Shown piece after piece: positions 43,167-51,656 of a stretch of 64,000 nt of DNA (position 1 is the stretch's first letter; every line of letters starts with the position of its first letter). Source of the stretch: 2-12-FULL-60-25 sp003576745 (GTDB taxonomy: Bacteria > Patescibacteriota > Patescibacteriia > 2-12-FULL-60-25); contig SZOQ01000004.1 in assembly GCA_030272835.1 (NCBI GenBank), positions 37,406 to 101,405 of the forward strand, read 5' to 3'. The notes beneath the pieces were generated by a model that did not search any database, was not told the DNA's origin, and worked only from the letters and a program-made list of their open reading frames with translations. A program made the translations under genes and the position numbers.

Positions 43167-43628
43167 TCATGACTTTTTCTTTTCCTGTGGCGGCCTGCCC
43201 GGCGGCCTCTGAACACCGAGCTGCTTTGCATATTCAATCTGCCCTTTCCGGCTTTTCGGGGCTTTCGGCCTTCTGATGTATGGCCGCTCCATTTCTTTGG
43301 GCATTTTTTCAATAAGATGCTCCAGGGATTTCCGCATTTCCCCGAAATCGGCCTTTTTCGCCTCCGGACGCGCCACAAAAATCATGTCATACCCATGAGG
43401 AACCTTGGAGAGCAACGGGCGAAAGGCCTCTCGCATGCGACGTCGGACAAGATTCCGTTCCGTGGCCTTCCGGAACATTTTTCCGGAAGCGACAAAGCCG
43501 ATTTTGGACGGTGTTGATCCGGATTTCCATGCACGAAGAATGCAAAACGGTCCATAAAGCGGCCGCCCTTTCACGGACAGCCGCGCAAAATCGGATTGAT
43601 GTCTCAGGCGGACGATCTTCGGAAGCAT
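43167..43628 (-). CDS. rnpA: Ribonuclease P protein component
   Basis: Protein subunit of RNase P (153 aa) for tRNA 5' maturation. The RNR motif ATERNLVRRRMREAFR is intact, preceded by the substrate-binding Phe-rich strand (GFVASGKMFRKA) and followed by the YDMIFVARPEA strand. The C-terminal ~45 residues (PYIRRPKAPKSRKGQIEY ...) are an unusual basic, Pro-rich extension beyond the usual ~115-aa fold. It lies 16 nt after rpmH, in the same operon. The RNA partner was not found in the window. Confidence 0.95.
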   Translation of the reverse strand: MLPKIVRLRHQSDFARLSVKGRPLYGPFCILRAWKSGSTPSKIGFVASGKMFRKATERNLVRRRMREAFRPLLSKVPHGYDMIFVARPEAKKADFGEMRKSLEHLIEKMPKEMERPYIRRPKAPKSRKGQIEYAKQLGVQRPPGRPPQEKKKS

Positions 43629-43644
43629 ATCGCCCCATCCCTGC

Positions 43645-43794
43645 TTATCTCGCTTTTTTCACCGCAACGGATTTTCGGCCTTTTTTCCGTCGTCGCGCCA
43701 GTACCTTTCTCCCTTGCTTCGTGGCCATGCGGGCCCGGAAGCCATGGACCTTCGCGCGACGCTTCTTTTTTGGTTGATAGGTTCTTTTCGGCAT
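43645..43794 (-). CDS. rpmH: 50S ribosomal protein L34
   Basis: A 49-aa, very basic protein: MPKRTYQPKKKRRAKVHGF followed by RARMATKQGRKVLARRRKKG and a short Lys-rich tail, the full L34 pattern. It is the first gene of the rpmH-rnpA unit and divergent from dnaA. It is a short gene that a minimum-length ORF filter would miss. Confidence 0.97.
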   Translation of the reverse strand: MPKRTYQPKKKRRAKVHGFRARMATKQGRKVLARRRKKGRKSVAVKKAR

Positions 43795-43811
43795 ATTAGG
43801 TATTGACTAAG

Positions 43812-43840
43812 ATAATGCCACTTCTCTACAAAAGAGACAA
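43812..43840 (-). promoter_or_regulatory. promoter of rpmH-rnpA
   Basis: On the minus strand TTGTCT, 17 nt, CATTAT, 17 nt before the rpmH ATG. Confidence 0.6.
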
Positions 43841-43963
43841 GCGTGAGCTTAGCCTGGTCGATAGGATTTGACGTTTCCTTGTAAGATATACACAATTGCT
43901 CCACAGATTTGACGAGTGCTTGCGCGGTTGTTGACATCTAAGCCTCTCCCTAACCTCTTTTTT

Positions 43964-45349
43964 ATGGATCTCCAGGCCATATGGCTCGCGGCCCTCGGCG
44001 AGCTCGAACTCACGCTTTCCAAAGCGAACTTTACCACCTGGTTCCGCAATACATCCATTTCCTCGTTTGATAATGGCCGCGTGATTATCGCCGTTCCCAA
44101 TACTTTTACCAAGGCTTGGCTTGAAAAAAAGTATCACGACGCCATCGTGAAGGCGCTCCGCCACGTCACATCCAATGCCGTACGTGAAGCACACTATAAG
44201 GTTGAAATGCGCACGGCATCCGACGTACAGCATTCACCGCCTGCAAGCGAACCGTCCACCGGCTGGGAGCCGGACACATCTCATTCTCCGGCGCCGCAGA
44301 CAGAGCCCGCGGACGATGCCGGCCTGAATCCGCGATACGGTTTCGATAATTTCATCGTGGGAAAAGGAAATGAGCTTGCGCATGCTGCGGCCATGGCGTC
44401 GGCTACCAATCCCGGAGAAGCCTATAATCCCCTGTTCATTTATGGAGGCGTAGGCCTCGGAAAAACGCATCTTCTTCAAGCCATCGGCCAGCATGTCCTC
44501 AAAACCCGAAATGGAGCCGTGGTCCGTTACATTACCTGTGAGCGCTTTACGAATGAATTCATCCAGGCGGTCCGCGGAGGGCGGGTGAAGGAATTTAAGG
44601 ATCGCTATCGGAATGTGGACGTTCTCCTCGTGGATGACATCCAATTCCTGTCGGGCAAACAGGGAACCCAAGAGGAGTTCTTTCACACATTCAATGCTCT
44701 GCATCAGGTAAATAAGCAGATTGTCCTTTCCAGCGACCGTTCGCCGAAAGACATTCAATCCCTCGAAAGCCGGCTCTTGTCCCGTTTTGAATGGGGCATG
44801 ATTACGGATATCTCGACCCCGGATTTTGAGACACGCATCGCTATTTTGGAGGCAAAATGCGCAGGAAAAAGCTATCCGCTGAATGCGGAAATTCTCCGCG
44901 CCATTGCCGGAACGGTTCAGTCCAATGTGCGGGAGCTCGAGGGGACGCTCAATAAAATTATCGCCTATCACCAGTTCAAGAATATCCAGCCGACCATGGA
45001 TACGGTTCAGACGCTTCTCCAAAGCTTTGTCCCGACCGTCCAAAAACGGAGCATCACTCCGAGGAAGCTTTTGGAAATCGTCATTCAATACTATGACATC
45101 ACCATGGATGACGTGCTTGGAAAAAGCAGGGAAAAGCGCTTTGCCTTTCCACGGCAGGTGGCCATGTACCTGCTCCGCGAGGACGCAAAATGCTCTTACC
45201 CCGCCATCGGTACCCATGTCGGCGACCGGGATCACACGACCGCCATGCATGCATGTAATAAAATCCTTTCCCTTCTGGAAAAGGATGAACAAACAAAAAG
45301 AGACGTGGCTATTATCCGAGAAAAAATTTATTCGGATCAGGCCGCCTAA
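43964..45349 (+). CDS. dnaA: Chromosomal replication initiator DnaA
   Basis: AAA+ initiator, 461 aa. Domain I (IWLAALGELELTLSKANFTTWF), a Pro/Ser/Thr-rich linker (~85-118), domain III with LFIYGGVGLGKTHLLQAIG (Walker A), VLLVDDIQFLSGK (Walker B), SSDRSPKDI and the arginine-finger SRLLSRFEWG, and DNA-binding domain IV with SYPAIGTHVGDRDHTTAMHA, the signature contacting DnaA boxes. Start at 43964 (MDLQAIW) is the family start. dnaN follows after 205 nt. Confidence 0.97.
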   Translation: MDLQAIWLAALGELELTLSKANFTTWFRNTSISSFDNGRVIIAVPNTFTKAWLEKKYHDAIVKALRHVTSNAVREAHYKVEMRTASDVQHSPPASEPSTGWEPDTSHSPAPQTEPADDAGLNPRYGFDNFIVGKGNELAHAAAMASATNPGEAYNPLFIYGGVGLGKTHLLQAIGQHVLKTRNGAVVRYITCERFTNEFIQAVRGGRVKEFKDRYRNVDVLLVDDIQFLSGKQGTQEEFFHTFNALHQVNKQIVLSSDRSPKDIQSLESRLLSRFEWGMITDISTPDFETRIAILEAKCAGKSYPLNAEILRAIAGTVQSNVRELEGTLNKIIAYHQFKNIQPTMDTVQTLLQSFVPTVQKRSITPRKLLEIVIQYYDITMDDVLGKSREKRFAFPRQVAMYLLREDAKCSYPAIGTHVGDRDHTTAMHACNKILSLLEKDEQTKRDVAIIREKIYSDQAA

Positions 45350-45554
45350 ACCATCCACATGCCCGTGGAAGACCTGTGCGTGCAACGTGGCCGACCCGGA
45401 ACATTACGGAACCGTCCACAGTTCCTCACAGCGGCATACACAAAACATCTGAATAATTTTCAACCTTCCTTCGAAGAAAACCGCTCTCTTTCTCCCTTAT
45501 CCCCGCTACCCACACGCTTACTACTTCCACCCTTTATTCTTTTCTCTATTACTT
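45350..45554. other. dnaA-dnaN gap, possible oriC
   Basis: 205 nt with several imperfect DnaA-box-like words (CATCCACA, GTCCACAGT, CATACACAAA), each two or more mismatches from TTATCCACA, and a pyrimidine-rich 3' half. No perfect box, so an origin here is only suggested by the gene order. Confidence 0.35.
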
Positions 45555-46688
45555 ATGAAGTTCGTGTGTACACAAGAAAATTTAACACAAGGGCTTTCCG
45601 TTGTGAGCCACATCACGAACAAAAGCGTAAACCTTCCGGTGCTTGGAAATGTGTTATTAAAAACGGAAGGGGGAAATTTAAAATTATCTGCAACAAATTT
45701 AGAGTTGGCGGTGAGCACAATAGTTCGGGGAAAAACAGAAGTAGAGGGCGAATATACCGTGCCGGCAAAACTCCTTCAGGAGTATGTCTCCCTCCTCCCG
45801 CAAGGAAAGGTGGAGCTGGAAGTTCTGGATGAGGGTTTGCATATTTCCGCGAGCGGGCAGGAAACGGTTGTTCGGGGAATGACGGCGGCGGAATTTCCTT
45901 TGATTCCGAAATTAGCAAAATCAGGAGGAATTGCATTTAAGGCGGAGGATCTGCGTCACGGTCTTAGCCAGGTTGTCTTTTCGGTTTCGACATCCGAATC
46001 ACGGCCGGAACTTTCCGGCGTCGCTTGCTGGTTCGGGGGCATATTAGGAAAGGATCGGGTCGCCTTTGTGGCAACGGATAGCTATCGGCTCGCCGAACGG
46101 ATCCTGAAGCCAAAAAATGAATCCAAGGAGTTGAAGCTGATTGCGCCGGCCCGGGCTATTGTTGAAATTGGACGCATCCTTTCTTCTTATAAGGACGAGT
46201 TAGGCGTGCCCGAGGATGTGGAATGGGTGATGACGGAAAATCAGCTTGTGGTGAGTTACGGAAATACCGAGCTTGTTTCGAGGCTAATCGAGGGATCTTT
46301 TCCAGATTATCAGCAAATTATTCCAGAACACTTTAAAACCACGGCGATTCTTGGGCGGCAGGAGCTTCAAAAGGCCGTAAAGTCTGCGTCCCTCTTTTCC
46401 CGACAGGGCTTGTATGATGTCCATCTGGACTGCAAGCCGTCCGAGGGGACGCTTACCGTGCATTCGGCAGACCAAGGTACGGGGAAAACAGCCATGACGC
46501 TTCAGGGGGATATTTCCGGCGAAGATGTAAGTGTTATCGTGAATTTCAAATACATAAGCGATGGCTTGTCGGCCATCGCCACGCCGAAGGTGAAACTGCT
46601 CATGAATGATCCCATGAGCCCCGTTCTTATTCTTCCGGAAGGCGGGGAAGAAACCTATAGGTATCTCGTGATGCCGATACGGCAGTAA
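45555..46688 (+). CDS. dnaN: DNA polymerase III sliding clamp (beta)
   Basis: Ring-forming processivity clamp, 377 aa. The three-domain repeat is intact: MKFVCTQENLTQGLSVV, GEYTVPAKLLQEYVSLLP, RPELSGVACW, FVATDSYRLAERIL, SRLIEGSFPDYQQIIP and the C-terminal PVLILPEGGEETYRYLVMPIR, which forms the partner-binding pocket. It follows dnaA as usual. Confidence 0.97.
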   Translation: MKFVCTQENLTQGLSVVSHITNKSVNLPVLGNVLLKTEGGNLKLSATNLELAVSTIVRGKTEVEGEYTVPAKLLQEYVSLLPQGKVELEVLDEGLHISASGQETVVRGMTAAEFPLIPKLAKSGGIAFKAEDLRHGLSQVVFSVSTSESRPELSGVACWFGGILGKDRVAFVATDSYRLAERILKPKNESKELKLIAPARAIVEIGRILSSYKDELGVPEDVEWVMTENQLVVSYGNTELVSRLIEGSFPDYQQIIPEHFKTTAILGRQELQKAVKSASLFSRQGLYDVHLDCKPSEGTLTVHSADQGTGKTAMTLQGDISGEDVSVIVNFKYISDGLSAIATPKVKLLMNDPMSPVLILPEGGEETYRYLVMPIRQ

Positions 46689-46904
46689 GGGAACAAGTGA
46701 GTGGTGAGTAGTGAGTGGTTACGGGGTTCGGGTTACGGGCGAATGGCTTACAGACTACGGTCTTACGAACCTACGAACGTATAGACTAAGGGCTAAGGGA
46801 ACGGGTTTCGGGGAAGATTGTGCTCCCCCTACGCAACCACGCCCTACGTAGTCTTCGCATTCCGCCCGCATGACTCACGACCCATATCTCACGACCTACA
46901 GCCC
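46686..46904 (+). repeat. interspersed degenerate repeat, copy R7
   Basis: Forward copy: GGGAACAAGTGAGTGGTGAG, TACGGTCTTACGAACCTACG, ACTAAGGGCTAAGGGAACGG, core GGGGAAGATTGTGCTCCCC (46810-46828) and CTACGCAACCACGCCCTACG. Opposite orientation to R6, so the two copies bracket rnpA-rpmH-dnaA-dnaN. Confidence 0.8.
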
Positions 46905-49784
46905 CTACTCCAGTAATGGCGGCGTGACGGAGATGTTGATGCGCGGACTCTCGATCGTGCGCCCGTTTTCATCCGTTACAATCGCATAAAGGGTATAGAC
47001 GCCGGGACCCTGAACATAGGACCATTGGAATTCAACGGGATTTTCCTGCGGCTTAATATTCGATCCGATCAGCCGATTTTCTCCGGAGGGGGATTCAAGC
47101 CGGAGATCTGCGCGGACAACCGCACTCAAATCATTCACTTGGAGATATATGCGCTTCGGAAATGCATCCAGGCCCAAGATCGTTCCCGGAGGGAGATCAA
47201 CAAAGCTCATGAGCAAGGGCTCCGGATCTGCCAGTAGGTTTATGGTCAGCGTCTCTCGGCCCACATTCCCGACATCATCCCGTGCCTCAATCACCACGTC
47301 ATGAAAACCCTTTTCGATGGCATTCGGAAGCGCCGCTATAAAGGACCATTCGTTTCCGTTTGAGGGTTGATATGAAGTTCCGATGACATAATTTTCCATA
47401 AGGGCGCGAACAGAACGGATGGTCCGCGGCGCATACACCTCTGCACGGACGGAAAAACTGCGGCTTTGCATTCTGTCGTTTCGTACGGGGCTTTGGACGC
47501 GGATCGCGGGGATATTTTCTTTTGTGTGTACGTCATCATATTCCGTGGGCGCGGTTCCGGTGGCGCTCCATTCATTTTTTGGATCTTGAACCCAGACGTA
47601 CACCGCGCTCTCCCAGCGATTGTATTGCGGATCAGCGGCAGGATTGGTCGGCACGGGCCCCTTTGGATCGTCTTTGTTCACGTAATGGAGAATAGAGTGC
47701 GCCTCGCGGAAGACTTTTTCTTCCACATATTCCGGAGGAGTGTATTCCGTGGCGAGTTTGCCGGTGACCGTGTCGATTTTCACCGTTTGTTCGAAGGCTT
47801 TCCCCAAGAGGACTTCCTTTGTGGTGTCTGGCGGGGAGGGCGGTGTAAATGATTCCACGGGAGTATCTTTGGTGGCGGCTTTCATGAATTGTTGCCAGAT
47901 GGGTGCGGCAGCCATGGATCCGCCCGACCCATGGATCATTTCCGAATTATCGTTGTTTCCGGCCCAAACGCCCACTGCGAGCGACGGCGTATATCCCATG
48001 GTCCAAGCGTCGCGATAGCTGTTCGTTGTCCCGGTTTTCGCGGCCACCGGCCTGCCGGGAAGCGTCAGATTGTTGTTCGCGCCGAACACATACGCACGCG
48101 CAGCATTGTCCGAGAGAACATTGGAAAGAAGCCGCGCGATCTGCGCATCCATTACTTTTTTCCCTTCGCCCAATGTCCATTCCTTGAGCGCTTCCCCCTT
48201 TGCTCCTTCGACCTTCAGAATTGCCGTGGTGGGGTGGAGGACGCCCTCTGCGGCAAATGCGCCGAAGGCGGCCGTGTGTTCCAGGAGCGTTACTTCCCCT
48301 CCCCCGAGAACAAGCGAGAGTCCAAAGCGGCTTCGGTCACCGAAGGTGGTATAGCCGAGCTGTTCGGCAAAATCGAGCACCGATCCCACGCCGGTGAGAT
48401 ACAGCATTTTGACGGCGGGAATATTCAGGGATCCCTGAAGCGCAAGACGAACGGAGATGGGCCCCCGTTCCTTTAGATCATAATTCGCGGGCGTGTAATC
48501 TTTGACGTCTGTTTTAAAGCTCGTTTTTACGTCCCAGAGCACGGTGTCCGGCGTATAGCCTTTTTGGAATCCCAAGGCATACACGATGGGCTTGAACGAG
48601 GATCCCGGCTGCCGCGGACGGAGCGCCACGTTTACCTGGCCGTCAATCTCTTCGTTAAAAAAGTCCTTTGAGCCAACCATGGCGATGATTTGTCCGTCTC
48701 TGGGGCCGATGGCGACCAAGGAGGCATTGCTGAAGCGATAGATTTCCCCTTTTGCATCCACATATTCTCTCACAATCCGTTCCGCCTCCTGCTGCAGCCG
48801 CCAATCAAGGGTCGTGAGTACCTTGAGCCCGCCCGTCTCCACAGCGCGCTGTCCGAATTCGTCGGCAAGCTGTTCGCGTACCATCATGACAAAATGCGGC
48901 GCCTTGATATTCCCCACCTGTCTCGGGACGAGTTTTGCGAGCGTGTCGATATTTTTTGCCTCCTCCGCTTGTTCTTTCGTAATGTAACCCTGCTCCGCCA
49001 TTTGATCGAGCACATACCACTGTCTGCCGACCAAAAGCTCCCTGCTGTCTCCGCGCGATCCCGTACCATATGGGTTGTACCGGCTGGGCGACTGGGGAAG
49101 GGCCGCAAGGAGCGCGGCTTCGTCCAATGCAATGTCGCGCACGGATTTGCCGAAGTATCCCTGGCTCGCGGATTCAACGCCATACAGCGTCGAACCATAA
49201 GGAATTTCATTCAGGTAAAGCTGGAGAATTTGATCCTTGGTGTATTTCCGTTCGATTTGCAGGGAAAGCAAAAGCTCTTTCAGTTTGCGCGCAACGGACC
49301 GTTCATTGGTGAGCACGGCATTTTTTACGAATTGCTGGGTGAGCGTTGATGTCCCCTGTACGCGCTGGCGCTTGATGGCGCTTGTGAGAAATGCCCGGAA
49401 GAGTCCCTTCCAGCTTACTCCGTGATGTTTATAAAAATCCTTGTCCTCAATGCTTACCGTTGCCCATTTCATGACGTCCGGAATTTGATCTATGGTCACG
49501 AGCGTTCTTTGTTCATCTCCGTGGATTTCATAGAGGAGGACTTCGCCGGTGCGATCATAGATTTTTGTGGACTGTGCGACATCCCTTTCAAGAAGGGCAT
49601 TCGGATTCGGAAGGTCCCTGCTAAACCATGCCAGCGCAAGGGTCAAGATAAAAAAGCCTATTAGGATGACAATACCGGCCAGAACTGCGGCGCTTGTCAC
49701 CATGGCTTTCCAGGGCGGCCGCTTGGCTGAGGATGAGGTTCCGGAACCGCCTTTTCCGATAGACTGGAGATGCTTTATGGGCAT
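46905..49784 (-). CDS. Bifunctional PBP1A/1C-type peptidoglycan synthase
   Basis: A 959-aa class A penicillin-binding protein. One N-terminal membrane helix (~28-52) is followed by the GT51 glycosyltransferase (SIEDKDFYKHHGVSW, GTSTLTQQFVKN, RKLKELLLSLQIERKYTKDQ) and the transpeptidase with SSFKP (~395, active Ser), the SLN motif near 455 and AAKTGTTNSYRDAW. The C-terminus (~680-959) contains Ig-like beta modules, including IRVQSPVRNDRMQSRSFSV, as in PBP1C-type proteins. It polymerises and cross-links the wall. It is transcribed away from the divergent 3D-domain gene. Confidence 0.95.
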   Translation of the reverse strand: MPIKHLQSIGKGGSGTSSSAKRPPWKAMVTSAAVLAGIVILIGFFILTLALAWFSRDLPNPNALLERDVAQSTKIYDRTGEVLLYEIHGDEQRTLVTIDQIPDVMKWATVSIEDKDFYKHHGVSWKGLFRAFLTSAIKRQRVQGTSTLTQQFVKNAVLTNERSVARKLKELLLSLQIERKYTKDQILQLYLNEIPYGSTLYGVESASQGYFGKSVRDIALDEAALLAALPQSPSRYNPYGTGSRGDSRELLVGRQWYVLDQMAEQGYITKEQAEEAKNIDTLAKLVPRQVGNIKAPHFVMMVREQLADEFGQRAVETGGLKVLTTLDWRLQQEAERIVREYVDAKGEIYRFSNASLVAIGPRDGQIIAMVGSKDFFNEEIDGQVNVALRPRQPGSSFKPIVYALGFQKGYTPDTVLWDVKTSFKTDVKDYTPANYDLKERGPISVRLALQGSLNIPAVKMLYLTGVGSVLDFAEQLGYTTFGDRSRFGLSLVLGGGEVTLLEHTAAFGAFAAEGVLHPTTAILKVEGAKGEALKEWTLGEGKKVMDAQIARLLSNVLSDNAARAYVFGANNNLTLPGRPVAAKTGTTNSYRDAWTMGYTPSLAVGVWAGNNDNSEMIHGSGGSMAAAPIWQQFMKAATKDTPVESFTPPSPPDTTKEVLLGKAFEQTVKIDTVTGKLATEYTPPEYVEEKVFREAHSILHYVNKDDPKGPVPTNPAADPQYNRWESAVYVWVQDPKNEWSATGTAPTEYDDVHTKENIPAIRVQSPVRNDRMQSRSFSVRAEVYAPRTIRSVRALMENYVIGTSYQPSNGNEWSFIAALPNAIEKGFHDVVIEARDDVGNVGRETLTINLLADPEPLLMSFVDLPPGTILGLDAFPKRIYLQVNDLSAVVRADLRLESPSGENRLIGSNIKPQENPVEFQWSYVQGPGVYTLYAIVTDENGRTIESPRINISVTPPLLE

Positions 49785-49928
49785 AGATGTTGGAACTAAG
49801 CTTAGTCGTAAACAGCATATTGGTAAATGGGAGACGGCCGTGTAGGATAATGCCTCGTGATATGCTCGATTTTTGGGTAACGTTTATAGAAAAGTGGCTA
49901 AACATAGCTAAAAAAATAGCTTCAACCA

Positions 49929-49957
49929 TTGACATAATGGGTAATTTCTGCTATGCT
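49929..49957 (+). promoter_or_regulatory. promoter of the 3D-domain gene
   Basis: TTGACA, 17 nt, TATGCT, giving a leader of about 40 nt to the ATG at 50003. Confidence 0.8.
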
Positions 49958-50002
49958 CTTTTTTCTCTGGCTGTAAAGGCGGCTTTGCAGAAAAACCCAT
50001 TT

Positions 50003-50536
50003 ATGAACCCTTCTACGTATTCACCAACCATTCCCGTTTCTCTGATCGGCCGGCGTCTTTTTGTGATCACGCTGGTCTCTGCCGTCCTGTCCGTTTCTCT
50101 TCCGACGCGAGCCGTTGCGACAGATGCGGATGTCTTTCCTGTTGTTGCGTCGGTTCAGGCGCCCGTGGCAGAGGAGGAGGTCGCGGATTATCATTTTGAG
50201 GTTCCGCAGTATACAACGGTGACAGTTTTGCGAACCTACAACTATGTGCCTATGACGGCCTATACCTCTCGGCCGGAGGAAACCGATGACACCCCCTTTA
50301 TTACGGCTGACGGTTCGCATGTGCGCGACGGCATTATCGCTTCGAACTTCCTTCCATTCGGCACAAAGGTTCGGATTCCCGAGCTGTACGGCGACAAGAT
50401 TTTTGAGGTTCATGATCGCATGAACAAGCGGTATACGTACAAGATCGACATTTGGATGGAAAGCCTTCCCGAAGCCCGCAAATTCGGCGTGCGCTTTGCG
50501 CATGTCGAGATCGTACGAACGGAAACGAATAAATAA
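50003..50536 (+). CDS. Secreted 3D-domain protein (MltA-like barrel)
   Basis: A 177-aa exported protein: signal peptide (hydrophobic VSLIGRRLFVITLVSAVLSV to about residue 38), short linker, then a 3D (Asp-Asp-Asp) domain with VPMTAYTSRPEETDDTPF, the TADGSHVRDGIIASNFLPFG strand and YGDKIFEVHDRM...YKIDIW carrying the three conserved Asp residues. The fold is the MltA/RlpA/Stationary-phase-survival barrel found in peptidoglycan lytic enzymes; this short form may be enzymatic or a wall-binding factor. The ATG at 50003 is set by the promoter and signal peptide. Confidence 0.85.
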   Translation: MNPSTYSPTIPVSLIGRRLFVITLVSAVLSVSLPTRAVATDADVFPVVASVQAPVAEEEVADYHFEVPQYTTVTVLRTYNYVPMTAYTSRPEETDDTPFITADGSHVRDGIIASNFLPFGTKVRIPELYGDKIFEVHDRMNKRYTYKIDIWMESLPEARKFGVRFAHVEIVRTETNK

Positions 50537-50544
50537 GCGCAGCG

Positions 50545-50574
50545 AACGGCTCCGATATGACGGAGCCGTTTTGG
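50545..50574 (+). terminator. intrinsic terminator
   Basis: AACGGCTCCG / CGGAGCCGTT stem with an ATATGA loop, followed by TTGGTT. Confidence 0.8.
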
Positions 50575-50619
50575 TTCTGGACGGAATGCGCAGAAGCCGC
50601 TACGATTCGACCCGTTTGC

Positions 50620-50694
<75 letters not shown>

Positions 50695-50700
50695 AAGAAT

Positions 50701-50731
50701 ATTCCGTCGAAATGCCCGGCGGAATTTTTTT
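50701..50731 (+). terminator. intrinsic terminator of tRNA-Cys
   Basis: ATTCCGTC / GGCGGAAT stem (one G-T pair), loop of 9 nt and a run of seven T. Confidence 0.8.
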
Positions 50732-50896
50732 ACGACGAGATGCGAGAGAATATTCTCTGAGAGCGAGAAATAGACGCTCTCGTGCCCGCACGCTCCTTGC
50801 CGTATTGCCGATTTCCCGATGTTTTTGAATAAAGGATACGCGGGAATAGTCTCTTCTCCCACGATCGATGCTTTTTTTGTGAGGATTTCACATACG

Positions 50897-50925
50897 GTGA
50901 CGGAAAGTCCGTTCCGCGCTATGCT
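50897..50925 (+). promoter_or_regulatory. leaderless-type promoter of the GDPD gene
   Basis: GTGACG, 17 nt, TATGCT, then 7 nt to the ATG at 50933. Confidence 0.5.
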
Positions 50926-50932
50926 CTGGGCC

Positions 50933-51634
50933 ATGTTGATTTTTGCGCATCGTGGCGTCGCATCTAAGGGCGTGGATGAGAACTCGATTGAGGCCATACG
51001 CCGCGCGGTAGAGCTTGGAGTGGACGGCATTGAGCTGGATATTCATCGCAGCCGCGACGGGCTGGCGATTGTCACTCATGACAAGGACCTTCGCCGCATT
51101 GCCGGAGACAATCGTCGTATTTCCGAATTGACCCGGCGCGATTTCCGAAAAATTCGGTTACGCAAGGGCATGGGTATTCCCATGCTCGATGAGGTTACGG
51201 CATCCGTTCCGGCCCCGGTTCGGCTTGATTTCGAAATCAAAGATCGCGCGGCGCTTGAATTACTGGTTCGAAAGCTTCGCACGAGCGCGGGACTGCGCTC
51301 ACGTTCCCTCATCTCTTCTTTTCACAAGGATGTTCTGAACGACGCTGCCGCCTCGGTGCCGGATGTCCCCCGTATTTTTTTAATGAAGCGATGGCCCCGT
51401 CGGATCGGCCCGGCTTCGGAGTGGTTTTTGCAAAACGGCATATTCGCCGCCGGGCTTCCGTCCACCTTTTGGAACGTTGATCGCGTTCGAACATTGAAAG
51501 AGCGAGGAGTATGCGCGGTCGCCTGGGAGAATTGGCCTATGCGGAGTACGGAACGCAGAGCCAAACATTTGCGCGAGATAGGAATTGATATTGCCATCGT
51601 GAATCAACCCGATACGTACCGTTCGACAGGGTAG
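50933..51634 (+). CDS. Glycerophosphodiester phosphodiesterase
   Basis: A 233-aa TIM-barrel phosphodiesterase that hydrolyses glycerophosphodiesters to glycerol-3-phosphate and alcohol. Signature IFAHRGVA (H6, R7), ENSIEA (E16), GVDGIELDIHRSRDG (E34, D36) and VTHD with the second His (H49) are intact. Start at 50933 (MLIFAHRG) is set by the -10 box seven nt upstream; longer frames add a non-conserved N-terminus. The polA promoter overlaps its 3' end. Confidence 0.9.
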   Translation: MLIFAHRGVASKGVDENSIEAIRRAVELGVDGIELDIHRSRDGLAIVTHDKDLRRIAGDNRRISELTRRDFRKIRLRKGMGIPMLDEVTASVPAPVRLDFEIKDRAALELLVRKLRTSAGLRSRSLISSFHKDVLNDAAASVPDVPRIFLMKRWPRRIGPASEWFLQNGIFAAGLPSTFWNVDRVRTLKERGVCAVAWENWPMRSTERRAKHLREIGIDIAIVNQPDTYRSTG

Positions 51635-51650
51635 GGCCCTGTGCTACCAT
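51622..51650 (+). promoter_or_regulatory. leaderless-type promoter of polA
   Basis: TTCGAC, 17 nt, TACCAT, then 6 nt to the polA ATG. Confidence 0.5.
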
Positions 51651-51656
51651 TCGGGC

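Noticed and set aside
44234..45385. 383-aa open frame opposite dnaA
   Set aside because: Antisense shadow; dnaA is certain on the other strand.
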